DNA of 64,000 bases from Sialis fuliginosa (lineage: Eukaryota; Arthropoda; Insecta; Megaloptera; Sialidae), in NCBI GenBank assembly GCA_961205875.1, contig OY540809.1, forward strand, positions 47,024,608-47,088,607, read 5' to 3'. The number at the start of each line of letters is the position of its first letter. Position 1 is the first letter of the stretch. A model generated the notes under the pieces. The model was not told where the DNA came from. It saw nothing but the letters and a program-made list of their open reading frames with translations, and ran no database searches. A program made the translations under genes and the position numbers. Shown one piece after another: positions 39,295 through 52,117 of the stretch.

Positions 39295-39458
39295 TTTTTG
39301 TAATGCAATATAGAAACAGTATAGAAGTTTATAATGTTTTATAATTAATATTTAATGATAAGCAATACTTTTATAATAATTAATTAATTAATCAAAATAA
39401 TTAATTTTGAAACATTCAGAATGAGTTTAAATAAATTAATAGTAGATATTTCATGACT

Positions 39459-39552
39459 ACAGTAGGGTCTCGTGGTGCGATTTTCATGCAAATTTAGCGA
39501 TTCCCTGATTTGCCGTGGAACGTATCTACTGCGTAAAAAGAGACCCTACTGT
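39459..39552. mobile_element. 94-bp MITE, ACAGTAGGGTCT ends
   Basis: Perfect 12-bp inverted ends ACAGTAGGGTCT ... AGACCCTACTGT enclose about 70 bases with 'gcgattttcatgcaaatt'. A diverged relative is at 1843-1936. It is too small to assign to a superfamily. Confidence 0.75.
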
Positions 39553-40128
39553 GTATTAATGCAAAAGAATATTTTTTATTAAAGTTTCGTAATAGACCCG
39601 AAATATTTTAAGGAGTTACCAATTTTTTATTTATTTAATGGGGTATCAAATGAAAGCTGATTATTTAAGGAATTTAAAAATTGTTCAGATCTCCGAAAGT
39701 AATAGTGAGAAAAATTTGGAAAAAAATGAAAATGTGAAAATTATCAGCACTTATTACGTATTTTTTCAAAAACTAATATAAATTGATTGTTAAAAGTTTA
39801 AATCCAATTGTTAAGTTTGTGTGATTGCTAACGTTCACAAATGCAAGTAAAATTAATACAATCTAATAAATTGAAAAACTATTCAGTACGGGACACTAAT
39901 ACCAATTTTTTAACATAATAAGCTTTTACTTAGGATTTCCAGATTTTTTAAAATTACCACAGTAATAAAAAAAAAATTTATTCGAATCCCTGCAAAATAT
40001 AATTTCAAAATGTATTACCTTTGTTTAGAATAAAAGTATAACTGTGATTTTATAAATTATTAAATTTAAAAAGAATATCTATCATTATGGAAATAATTAA
40101 ATTACTGTTGAAGTATAATTTTTATAAA

Positions 40129-40310
40129 CAGGGTGTCCACTATCTGGAAAGTCAGGGAAGCCTAAAGTGGTCAGGGAATTTCTTTAAAATTCTGGGAAGT
40201 CAACGAAGAAGAAAAAAGTGAAAAAAAGGTCTTCAAATTTTTTGTACATTTTGAATGTGTAGTCAGGGAAAAGTTAGAGAATTTTATTTAAAAAAACAGT
40301 GGACACCCTG
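40129..40310. mobile_element. 182-bp MITE, CAGGGTGTCCACT ends
   Basis: Exact 13-bp inverted ends CAGGGTGTCCACT ... AGTGGACACCCTG. The unit 'gtcaggga' recurs at least three times inside. No clear target duplication flanks it. Confidence 0.8.
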
Positions 40311-40340
40311 ACAAAATTCAGAATATGATTTACCATTTAA

Positions 40341-40562
40341 CCCTTTAACTACGAGTACATAGATATAAAGACATGAACATATGTCATCCGTATCTTACGA
40401 ATGTAATAAAGTGGCCACAGAGACAGAGCTTGTTTAAACCAACTTCTGTCTCATAAAGAAAGGCACTGTGTAAGAGAGAGAGAGAGATAGAACATGGTTT
40501 ACACACGCTGCTCCATATCTCTCACTCATAGTCTATTGATGACAACAGCCGTAGTTAAAGGG
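40341..40562. mobile_element. piggyBac-like MITE with TTAA duplication
   Basis: The ends are CCCTTTAACTACG and the inverse CGTAGTTAAAGGG, directly flanked by TTAA at 40337-40340 and 40563-40566. A CCC start next to TTAA is typical of piggyBac. A GA microsatellite (40476-40488) lies inside. Similar but partial text occurs near 40745 ('ttaacccttttaatag'). Confidence 0.85.
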
Positions 40563-40887
40563 TTAATGAAGATGTTAGATTTTGTAATTATCTAATTACG
40601 TAAATTTTAAAAAAAGTTTAGTTTTACGTATTATAAAGTACTATATTATACAAACGTATGTACAGAAAAGATTGTAACATTTATAAATATATATTTTTTG
40701 AAAATATAATTTTAATTTGTTTAAAGAATAAACTAACCTTTAATTAACCCTTTTAATAGTAACGAGACATATAAATGGTTAATACGATAAATTGGCAACA
40801 ACTTAACTCTTTAATGGAATTGTGTATCTAAGATTATGATTAAACATCGATGCTTCAGATATAAAGTATTAAAATCTCACATTGTTA

Positions 40888-41085
40888 GAGCAACCATAAT
40901 TTCTATACTACGAACTGCTAATTATGAAGTTGCAGACTTCAATAACATCATGAAGTAGGTGTATCGCCCAAATCCTGAGTCTAGGAAAGTCAATGCGCTC
41001 CATAGCAAGAGAACTGCAGATGTCGCAAGATTATTATTGTTGGATATCAGAAACAGATAGTATGTTCTTAAAAGAGGCCAGTTTT
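40888..41085 (+). pseudogene. decayed mariner-like transposase N-terminal fragment
   Basis: Two overlapping frames recall a mariner/Tc1-type transposase: RATIISILRTANYEVADF (helix-turn-helix-like), then KSMRSIARELQMSQ, then in another frame YVLKRGQF. Those three blocks occur in this order in mariner-family N-terminal DNA-binding regions. The frames differ and stops intervene, so it is dead. No catalytic DDE/D domain follows and no inverted ends were found. Confidence 0.5.
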
Positions 41086-41553
41086 AGTAAAATTTTGCCT
41101 ATTTATGGCGCGCAGCCTGTATATTATAACTTCGCAACAATGGTTGTAACTGTCAGATAAGTTTAATTCTTTTTAGGGTTCTACAGAAAAATAGGAACCC
41201 TCAGACCCCGTACACACTAGCGACTTTTACTAAAAGTAATTATCACCTAACTAGAAAGATAATCGTCCGTTTATTATAATTACACTAATTAATTACAATT
41301 CCGATGCTTTATTTCGATTTTATTAAAAAATTTTATTTGTTGAATTTGTTTATTTTACGTTGGTTGCACTTTTCGTCGCTGGCGTTGCTAACTTTACATA
41401 TCTTAAGAATTTTTGTTTCTTCTCTGGCATGTTGGTATTACAATAGGTTTTGTTCACTTCTGTATGTGTTCATAGTGTTCAATATTTTGACGTTCACAGT
41501 TTTGACAGTACAGTATAAAGAACAGCAAAAGCAATAATATTTTTAAAAGAAAT

Positions 41554-43155
41554 ATGGAATCTTATGAAAGCGTTTTACTTGTGAAACCTGAAGTTTATGT
41601 TTTTAATATTCCACCTAGAACTTCAAATAGAGGCTACAGGTTAGTAATATTAGATAGTTGTATATCATTATCTACAGGAAGAATTTCACCCACATAAAAT
41701 TTTATCAAAATATAATTATTCAACTACTATGAATTTTTAATGACTGGTATTGTTAATGTCAGAGCTGCAGATTGGAATTTAAATGAACCATCATGGACTG
41801 GTCGTCTCCGTTTAGTAACAAAAGATGAAAAATGTGCAATAAAACTTGAAGATAAAACAACGGGTGAACTATTTGCAAAATGTCCTATCGATACGTATCC
41901 AGGAATTTCTATCGAATCTGTTATGGATTCATCCCGTTACTTTGTTCTTCGTATTCAAGATGACAACGGTATATGAATTATATTATAATTTTAAAATAAA
42001 TACTCAACAATTGTTCTTTCTAGGTCGATCTGCTTTCATTGGTTTAGGGTTTGGAGATCGTTCTGATTCATTTGATTTAAATGTAGCCCTTCAAGATCAT
42101 TTCAAATGGATTAAGAAAGAACAACAATTTGAAAAGGAATCATCTGTTCCAGAACTTGACTTAAGTTTCAAGGAAGGAGAAACTATTAAAATTAATATGA
42201 AAATTACAGTATGTTAACTTGTAGTCAATTATTACCACTGAATTATTCTTGCATGACTCATTCCTGCTTTTGTATACATAAAGTGATAACAAATTCATAT
42301 TATCAAAAAATATATGTTACCAAAACATGATAATTTTGTTCATGTTTTTAAACTTTATTAAATATCACGATTTTAGTGCTCCAAATTATTTTATGAAAAA
42401 TCTATTTTGTTTTAATATCTAAATGTGTTTTTATCTATGGATTAAATACAAACAGATGCATAAAGTAGGTCGAAAAGTTGTTTCACTAAAATAAAAAGTA
42501 TATTTCGTGTTTTAAACTGTTATTTACTTACAAAAAAAATTTATTTTTAATATTTATGATAACATTTTTTTGTTTGATTGTTATCCCAATTCTTACCCTC
42601 CCCTTGTCAGTATATTCTTTTGTATGAATATGACTAAAACGATACTTAACCAATATCACTTTTATTTTTAGTATTATACAATTTTACAGCTGAAATTGAA
42701 TTACTATAAATAATATTTTTTTAGAAAAAAGACGGTTCTGAAATATCATCAAAACCAAAGATACGAGCAGGAAATGGTGGAATCCTAGCACCTCCTCCGA
42801 GTGCTAATAAAATTGCTCCACCTCCGAGTGTAGGACGGATAACACCCGCTAGTTCTCCAGCCCATTCAGCGAAAACTATTGTTGATACGCAAGGAGAAAA
42901 CTGGGGAGATTTTACTTCAGGCCAAACAAGGTAAGGGAATTTTATTCAAAATCTGGATTTTATTTTCTATATTTTATTTATTTAATTTAAAAAAAGCAAA
43001 CATTTTACAAAGGCTGTAGCCGGGTAGCAATGTAAAACCGGCCTTAATTAATTATGTAGAAAGAAATGATTGTATAACGTAAATATTGATATTTCAGTTC
43101 TTCAACATCGAACCCCCCTACAACTACCACCAACACTAACTGGGTACAGTTTTAA
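41554..43155 (+). CDS. NECAP: NECAP, adaptin-ear-binding clathrin-coat protein, 246 aa
   Basis: NECAP proteins bind the AP-2 and AP-1 adaptor ears and regulate clathrin-coated vesicle formation. Five exons join in frame: 41554-41639, 41763-41968, 42024-42208, 42725-42930 and 43098-43155 (TAA). The product has the N-terminal PH-like (PHear) domain: [65 protein letters not shown] and [12 protein letters not shown] Pro/Ser-rich linker follows, with the WxxF-type motif WGDF and the C-terminal WVQF that binds the adaptor ear. The length fits the 240-275 residues usual for the family. Intron 2 is 55 bp. The start follows an in-frame stop upstream, and the first residues [14 protein letters not shown] agree with the family. 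Recognised by sequence, high confidence. Confidence 0.97.
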
Positions 43156-43212
43156 CATGTATGATAGTAATTTACACAAGCTGTTTGTAGTATGGCCTCG
43201 TCGTGTACGCGT

Positions 43213-43307
43213 ATTCCAGTGGTTCCCAACATATACATATACATTTAACACAGTTTAAACTCGGATAATTGCGCAAACATCTGTGTTGGTTTTGAAGTGT
43301 TGGAAAC
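43213..43307. mobile_element. MITE with CAGTGGTTCCCAAC ends
   Basis: CAGTGGTTCCCAAC at the left is mirrored by GTTGGAAACCACTG at the right over 95 bases. This terminal motif is typical of small hAT MITEs, and a partial relative ends at 16620. The expected 8-bp duplication is not evident. It begins about 58 bp past the NECAP stop codon and so probably lies in the NECAP 3' UTR. Confidence 0.65.
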
Positions 43308-44025
43308 CACTGTTGTACTGTATATGTTATCAGTTATTTATAATTGTTTTTAATACGTTTGATTGTATGGTATAAAAGTATTAGAAGGTGCTAACTGCAG
43401 TTAGTTTGTATGCCTAGATCTTATTTTGCATTGTTTGGGAATTTGTTAGGATCGGGTAGAGGACATTTTATTAATTATATGTTCAACTTATTCAATGCCA
43501 ATTTTTATTGAAAAATATCAAGAAGTTACAAAGTTATGATCAAAAAAAATATTTTCTCCATTGTCTTCATCAAAATTTCAGGATGGCTTATCGAAATTTT
43601 TTTTTTTATCAATGAATGTAGCCATTGTTAGTGCGTAGCTATTTTTTAAATTTTATTTTTTCACAAAATGGTGATAGTTTTAATTTTTTTTTATCTTTAA
43701 CACATTTTTTAAATCAAATTGTCTTAAAAAATAGTAATTATCAAAATTTCAAAAATGGGCTGCTCCAGGGGCTTAGCTACTGCAATTACGAAGATTTAGA
43801 AAAAATAATTTTCAATCGGTTCCATTAAAAAACACGTTTAAAGTTTTCTGAGAATCATAATCGGTTACCTGCTCTCGTTGAATTAACTGCGGGTCTCAAA
43901 AAACCAGATAAATTTAAATCAATGCAAATGGAGATCTCGGTATGTTCATGTTATCCATTTAAACTGTATCTAATTAATAAAACAAATTACCGGAACTGCA
44001 TGGGCAGTGAGCACTACCTAGCCCC

Positions 44026-44087
44026 AGTGCCGTAGCGAGCATACTTGGCGCCCGGGGCATGATAGACTCCCGCCTCGCTACGCCACT
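44026..44087. mobile_element. 62-bp micro-MITE with 13-bp flanking repeats
   Basis: AGTGCCGTAGCGAG ... CTCGCTACGCCACT form inverted ends (13 of 14). The element is flanked by exact direct repeats ACTACCTAGCCCC at 44013-44025 and 44088-44100. The ends resemble the 'cagtggcgtagcgag' termini of hAT MITEs, but the duplication is longer than 8 bp. Confidence 0.6.
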
Positions 44088-45386
44088 ACTACCTAGCCCC
44101 TTACTTTATGTAAAATAGGCCCAATACTGTTAATATGTAGCTACACAACATCGGTAAATTGTTTTTGCTTAATCTGTGTATGTACTAGGCTTTTGCTTGG
44201 TATTATAAAGAATTAGCTCGAGTGCAAATGCAAATTAACGTCCAGCTAACGCTATCTGCAAGGTGTCAAATTGTTAGATATTTTAAAGCAGCGGTAATAA
44301 ATGTATAATAATGTAAATGCTGTGCATTTTATGAGGTACAGCACTTATTTTAAGTCATTGATTGTACTTATCGCGCATGCGCCAAGGTTATCATATGTAC
44401 GATTTCATTGGCTATATTTGTGAGTGTGTTGTCATTTATATTTAATACTTAGTAGATAGCGTTCGCTGGAAGCTAATTTGCTTTTGCACTCTAGCAAATT
44501 GTTTATAATACTGGAAAATTGTTTATTAAATTTAAGACAGCAAAATTAGTTTTATGTCAAATTACATATCGTCGTCATTCAAAGAAAAGTCAATTTTTAA
44601 TTATTTTTGTCCATGAAATCTCGTAATTATTAAATTAAAAATAGATGAAAAGTTTGTCTATTAATTTAGGAAATAACCATTCTTATTGTAGTGATTTTAT
44701 TTTTAAAATGTTTGTGTTGAAACTTAATTGTTGAAATGATTGGCTTTTGATTGGAACGGTGACGATATAATAATGCAGAAACGGCATCTTCAACAAATAT
44801 TTCAACTGACAATACTTTATCTTATAGGTATATTTCCAAATTTAATTTTAGTATACTTTTTTACTATTGTTTAAATTTTTCTAACAAAATAATTATAAAT
44901 ATAAAAATTATTTTATTGTTATAAAAAATTTAAGATGTTAAATTTCGAAATTTTCAATCTATTATAAAATTTATTAGATAAAATAATATTACTTGTTTAC
45001 ATAAAACTTATATTTTCTTAATTAAAGAGTCAGTATCTCATTTATCTAAGAACTAAAATTATTTCTTAAATACATATCAGTGAAAATTATGATATTTTAA
45101 AAGTGTTATCAAATATGTAATATTTAAATCAATATGTCTATATAATTATACATTTAAGAAGAATCTATACTTTATTCAATAAATATATGCAGCTTTCTAA
45201 TTTCTGTTAAATGTACTTATCAAAGTTAAATAATCAAAGTTGTTTAAACCACCTGACTTAATCACTTGTATTTTTACTATTTTTTATACATTTAAAATTG
45301 AATTATTAGCACAAATATATCCTTGATTATAATTATATCTGTCATCGCCAAACTACATAAAAGAATCTTATTAAATACATAAAAGT

Positions 45387-45795
45387 GAGTTTTTTATCTT
45401 GAAACTGTTTAATATTTGGAAAAATAACGATTTTTACGGAAAGTGTTTGGTACAAAAGTTTCAGGATTTGGAGGGGCAAAACCAATGAAGGTAACAATTT
45501 TACCTTTTCAAGGCCAGTAAATTTTTTCAAATGGAAATCTATTTATTTTTTTACAGATTCGTATTTTGCAGAAAAAAGCAACAACTTTTGTCTGAAAGGT
45601 TTTTTAATGAACTTTTATACAAAGTTTTTCCTTTTTTCTGCAAAATACGAATCAGCAAAAAAAAAATAGATTTTCATTTGAAAAATTGGTTTCTCCTGTT
45701 CAAACCATAAACCTTTTGTATCAAACATTTTCCGTGAAAATCCTTATTTTTCCAGATATTTTGCAGTCTCAAGATTAAAAAACTCACTCTGTATA
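45387..45795. repeat. large fold-back element, about 400 bp
   Basis: The left arm, starting 'gtgagttttttatcttgaa', is inverse to the right arm, ending 'cagtctcaagat..aaactcac'. The arms are about 180 bp with scattered mismatches and include 'tttacggaaa', 'tttggtacaaaagtttcagg' and 'tcgtattttgcagaaaaaag'. Same family as 46712-47345. A 62-codon open frame here is an artefact of the arm. Confidence 0.8.
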
Positions 45796-46711
45796 TACAA
45801 GTGTTTGAACAAGAACTAGTCAAAAACAGCTAATTCTTTAAATTACTATTTGTACTGCCAATTAACCTCAAAAGTTTTGAATTTAATTTAGTGAGTATGT
45901 ACCATTTTTCATTTTATTAGTAATAGGGTATTTGATACTATATAAAGATTAAAATGTTGTAAATAGTTTAGTATATATTACTATAATTTACAATCAAGTA
46001 TTTTTTTACATGAAATAAGCCAGTATTTTAATAATAAACTTAATTTAAAATTGTAATTTTTAGCTGTGATTACGTCCAACAAAACTGTAACTGGCATGAC
46101 GTCAGAATATATTAGAAAAATCAGATTACAGGATCCCTATTGGTTGATATGTTTGCTTAGTAGACAGTTAAGTCACGCATACCACGTGACTTTGAACGTG
46201 CGTTTTTGCGGGAATTTTTTTATTTGAATCGAAAAAGATTATTTTATTTTTTTGGTTTTATTTTGTAAAAAGATACTAAGGAAGTATCTATTATATACGT
46301 ACGAACAATTTACAATATATTTTAAAATTTAGTCAAATATCCTATTAATATAAATTTTTATATACCTTTTTAGATTCTCCTCAATTAATATTCTAAAAAA
46401 ATAAGTAAAACCAATTTTGCTATTCATTAAAACTAATATAAAAATGATTATTTATTTGAGTTATAGTGAATGATGAAATTTGGTTTTCGTATTTGTCCAT
46501 TTATGCATAAAAATAAATAAAACTTATTTGTTATAATAGGTATATGTTTAACAAAAAAAAAACAGTCTACAGTTTTTATTAGTATTAAAGAAATGTAAGT
46601 TCGGATTAATTGTAAGTAGTTTTAAGATAAGTAAATTGTTTTCCTAGCAATGTGCACAGAATTTAAATAATCGGTGGTGTGGTGAACAATAACTTATATC
46701 ACGCATATACA

Positions 46712-47345
46712 GACTGAGTTTTTTATCTCGAGATTGCAAAATATCTGGAGTAATAAGGATTTTTACGGAAAATTTTTGGTACAAAAGTTTCAGGATTTAG
46801 AGAGACAAAACCAATGGAGGTGACAATTTTGACCTTAAATGGAGGTTTTAAAGTCATTTTGGGGTCAGTATTTTTTTTTTCAAATTAATACCTATTTATT
46901 ATTTTACAGATTTATGTTTTACAGAAAAGAAGAAACAACTCGTCTGTATTTATTATCCTAGATGTTTAAAAAACGCAGATTCAATTTTTTTTATATAATT
47001 TCAGATTTTTTTAACGCAAAATTTTTTTTTTTTATAATTTCAGATTTTTTTAACGCAATTTTTTTTGTGTAAATTAGAAAACAAAATTACATTAAAATTG
47101 AAGTTTTTAAAAAAACTTTTCAGGCAAAATTTGTTTCTTTTTTTCTGCAAAATACAAATCTGTAAAAAATATATATAGATTTTCATCTGAAAAAAATTTG
47201 CTGACCCCAAAATGATCATGAAACCTATACTCAAGGTCAAAATTGTTACCCCAATTCGTTTTGCCTCTTGAAATTTTTGTACCAAACATTTTCCGTAAAA
47301 ATCATTATTTTTCGAGATATTTGGCAGTCTCAAGATAAAAAACTC
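46712..47345. repeat. large fold-back element, about 630 bp
   Basis: The arms start 'tgagttttttatctcgagat' and end, inverse, 'tctcaagataaaaaactcac'. They share 'tttacggaaaattttt', 'ggtacaaaagtttc' and 'ccaatggaggt..caatttt' with the 45387 element. Near the centre a unit 'ataatttcagatttttttaa' is present twice in tandem (about 46997-47056). Open frames of 60 and 97 codons on the minus strand are not genes. Confidence 0.78.
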
Positions 47346-47676
47346 ACCTGTACATATCCTTACAATTTTTCAAGCAAAATAATATTCTAAATACATTTTA
47401 TAAATTTTAAGTTAAAAAAAATGCAGATTAAAAATGATTTTTTTTATTGTTTTTTTTTTCAAGAACAGGGACAGCTGTAATATGAAAACTTATATTTTTA
47501 CAAACGTGTTATTTAATTTAAAATAAAAATATTATCATGGAACACAATTTATTTGCAATTGCTGTTGTCTCATTACATATAAGTATACATAATTATTGTT
47601 ATATTAATCGTTTCATTTACTTTAATAAAATTTATCTTTACAATGCTTCGTATTGTATCATATAAAGTAATACATC

Positions 47677-47830
47677 TCCAGTTTCACCAAAGTCTGTTAT
47701 TTCTAACAGCCTTGTAAATTTTCAAATGGACCAATCAGAACCCGGTATTCAGAAATAGTCTTCTAAATGCCGGACTCTGATTGGTATTTTTTGTAAGGCT
47801 ATTTAAATAACAAATTATAGTGAAACTGGG
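47677..47830. mobile_element. palindromic MITE with CCAGTTTCAC ends
   Basis: CCAGTTTCACC near 47678 is inverse to GTGAAACTGG ending 47829. The inverse match continues loosely through 'ctgttatttctaacagcctt' / 'aaggctatttaaataac' and 'ggaccaatcagaa' / 'tctgattggt'. It is non-coding; the superfamily is not clear. Confidence 0.65.
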
Positions 47831-49272
47831 GGTGAACGTATTTTGCATACCGAGAATTAATTTAGTTTCTTGCGTTATTGAAGAGGTAGCACCTAAGTAT
47901 GTTATATATGTACAGTAAAATTCATAATAGTTTTTGTCAGTGTCGTTGTTTAATCATTAATTGTTGTGAAACAACATATTTGATTTTTAGGTACTGCGTC
48001 TTTAGTCATACAAGAATACTTGTTAAATTTTAGGCTTGGGTTATATGAACTGTACCAAAGCCAAATGAATTCGAAAATATACGATTTTTTATAAAACACT
48101 TACTGAAAGAATGTAGTCGATAACTTTGGCTTCTGGGCATAAATATGTGCTTGTTGATGTATTTGTTTGTAGATACAATCGTCGTAAAAATTTGATTTAA
48201 TTTGTGCGAGTAGATTAGTAGATGTGAACGAAAACTTTTGCCTGAAATGTTATAAAATATGCGATAGAGTGAATATCAATAAATTTTCTCATTGATTTAC
48301 TTTTGTGTTCATAAACTGAAAATATATAAAAAAAACTTGTATTTTGTACTTACATTATATTCTAATTGTTCATAGAGCAGTAGAAAAATATGAATGTTAT
48401 AATGAATCAGAATAATATATTATATAAATATAAATCATTCCAAATAAATGTTATGTATAAAGATATTTTAAGAAAAGAACATGTAAATAATATATATTTA
48501 CCTAGATTGTTCGATAAATTTAGAGCAATAAATGTATACAGTGACTATTTATTATTTTATTATTATTATTACACTGTTTTGTCACAACACATTAATTATT
48601 CTGGAAATTAGTATTTGTCAACCTGTAGTTTTAAAATAGAATCATGCAGTTAAGAAATACCTAATTCTATAAATGTCCATTATTAGCAAAATTAGCTATT
48701 GCTACGGCTGTTTCTAACTTTTCCAATTTACTTTTGATCTTTTTGAAAAATCAATCTTATAAATACCACAGTCAATTCTTTTACATATTTCAAAATAGCA
48801 ACAAATGTTTTGGAATCCTCTTGGTTGAAATTTATAAATTTACAATTTTATTAAACTTGCAACCTAAGGGTTCTGAGTTCAAATCTCATAATTATTATGT
48901 TGTGGAAATTATTGATAACTAGAATGACTGTGTGTGACTAGTGTTATTAAATAGACTGTACTTACCCTTTTTCAAACTTACCATTTAATTAAAACTAAAA
49001 AATTCAAATAATACAAAAAAGATTCTAAATATTGAACTTTAAACATTGTTATTTAAATAAATAATCAAACAAAATGAAAATTTAATTTATTATTATTCTT
49101 GTAAACATCACATACATTATTATTTATTAGTACAAATGAAAGAATTGATATTGATTTGCTGAAATGAGAATTAATAATTTCAAATAACTAAATTCAATTT
49201 AAAAAGAAAATACACATACAAATGAATAATGGAATTAACTATTTAGATCCATAACATTACAAAAACCAAAAT

Positions 49273-50826
<1,554 letters not shown>

Positions 50827-51307
50827 GATTGATATTGAAAATATTCTGTCTACTGAATAATTAGATACTTCATTTATAAATTCACAAAATATAAAATTGT
50901 ACTTTCAAAATGACAACACAAAAGTCACAGTGGTGAAGTGAACATACATAGTTATTATGCAAGCTGTGCAACTTTTAAATCTACATAACATAAAAAAAAT
51001 AAAACACTAGAATTCACAGTACATATGTGAATTATGTAACGAAGGACAAATAATTCATAAATACCACAACACGAAAAATAAGTAAACTTGACGTATCGGT
51101 GACCGTAAAGGGAACCGATAATTTCAATATAATTAATAAATAAAGAACTTCACAAACAGGTAATTTGAATATATAATAAATACTATAAAAATTATATAGA
51201 ATGATACGTGTTCCGTGTAAAATGCATCATATAAATTAATGACATCTATTAATAAGTATGTATTTTTGATTTTATCTAATAAACAATTAATTTACTTTAA
51301 ACCAGAG
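50827..51307. promoter_or_regulatory. divergent promoter region PSMC5 / NDUFB6
   Basis: This 481-bp space separates two outward-facing housekeeping starts, so it must hold both promoters and 5' UTRs. It is AT-rich with no obvious TATA box or CpG island. A possible 5'-UTR intron of NDUFB6 runs from GTATGT near 51256 to the AG at 51304-51305. Confidence 0.6.
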
Positions 51308-51796
51308 ATGGCTTCCGATACAAGTGGCGTAAAGCCTATGGCTCTCGGAGGACGTATGGTACGAGAACGCGAGCGTCTGACAAACATGACAGCAGAAGAA
51401 CGAGCTTGGCGGAAACAGTATTTAAAAGATTTAGAATTATCTCCTCGTGAACCAGTTATGCCCCAGGATTACTACAAAGTCAGATTCAACCCAATCAGAC
51501 GAGCATACAGAGCTCCCTTAGAAGCTCTTCAGAGCGCACTAACACCTGCTTTGGGGGCATACCGTGCTTACTTCATCCGTTTCTGGACCGGTAAAGTTGC
51601 ATTGGGTCTTGCAGGTCTGTACGCTGGTGTATATTACTTCAAGTATAATTCAAATGATTGGACACGTAAAGGAGGTTGGAGAGTTTTATCGTCTCGCCCT
51701 GTCGTAAATCCAGGTGATCAAGATTTTCCTAAATTGTCAGACCGGTCTGCACATTCAGATTACGCAGACAGAGGATTCAAACAGGCTCCTATATAA
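51308..51796 (+). CDS. NDUFB6: NADH dehydrogenase 1 beta subcomplex subunit 6 (complex I B17), 162 aa
   Basis: This is an accessory subunit of the membrane arm of mitochondrial complex I. One exon encodes 162 residues starting MASDTSGVKP. The diagnostic part is ERAWRKQYLKDLELSPREPV at residues of about 36-55, matching the RRWLKDQELSPREPVLP block of the family. A central hydrophobic segment (VALGLAGLYAGVYYF) is the single predicted membrane helix, and the tail is hydrophilic. The frame is open further upstream to an ATG at 51239, but the added residues are AT-driven and a 3' splice site precedes 51308, so the later ATG is preferred. AATAAA lies at 51850-51855, 54 bases past the stop. It converges with the POLR3G-like gene (321 bp between stops). 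Confidence 0.92.
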   Translation: MASDTSGVKPMALGGRMVRERERLTNMTAEERAWRKQYLKDLELSPREPVMPQDYYKVRFNPIRRAYRAPLEALQSALTPALGAYRAYFIRFWTGKVALGLAGLYAGVYYFKYNSNDWTRKGGWRVLSSRPVVNPGDQDFPKLSDRSAHSDYADRGFKQAPI

Positions 51797-52117
51797 GTGT
51801 TCTCATGTATCGAATGCTTTTAATAATGTAGTATAAAATGTTTATTTAAAATAAAATTCGTATCTGTGTTATCTTCATTTTTAATTACTCTTTTTATTCC
51901 ATTATCAAATAACGTTTATTTATCGTTTCTAAATAATATGATATAATATTCTAATATAATAATATAAATGTAAGGTTATAGATTGTCTTATTTTAAATAA
52001 CATCTTTTATGACCTTTCAACCAACAACAGCTATTCACAAGTATTAAATAATTTAAAAAAATAATAAAAAACAATACTTAATTAATTTTTAATTACTTAA
52101 ATATATACAAAGTTTAT

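Larger units (their letters stand above)
39295..41553. other. PDZ 3' UTR and intergenic region to NECAP
   Basis: AATAAA at 39430 could end the PDZ transcript. The region holds three small MITEs (39459-39552, 40129-40310 and 40341-40562), a decayed mariner-like fragment (40888-41085) and the 'tagggttc..aggaaccct' repeat at 41177-41205. The 77-codon open frame at 41304-41537 is hydrophobic but lacks any recognisable family and is not called. Confidence 0.55.
43156..49272. other. convergent intergenic region NECAP-PSMC5
   Basis: No gene recognised. It contains a short MITE with CAGTGGTTCCCAAC ends (43213-43307), a 62-bp element with 13-bp direct repeats (44013-44100), two large inverted repeats of one family (45387-45795 and 46712-47345), a smaller palindromic MITE (47677-47830), and a tandem duplication of about 45 bp at 46997-47056. 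The PSMC5 poly(A) signal AATAAA (minus strand) is likely at 49086-49091. Open frames at 48390 and 48734 are AT-driven. Confidence 0.55.

Noticed and set aside
41304-41537. 77-codon hydrophobic open frame upstream of NECAP.
   Set aside because: It ends just before the NECAP start and is T-rich, which gives Phe/Leu runs by composition alone. No family is recognised. It may be NECAP promoter or 5' UTR.
45342-47333. Open frames of 60 to 97 codons around the fold-back elements.
   Set aside because: They lie in the inverted-repeat arms and are not conserved between the two copies.
51239-51307. Upstream in-frame start for NDUFB6 at 51239.
   Set aside because: The extra 23 residues have AT-driven composition, the family starts near MASDT, and a splice acceptor-like AG precedes 51308.
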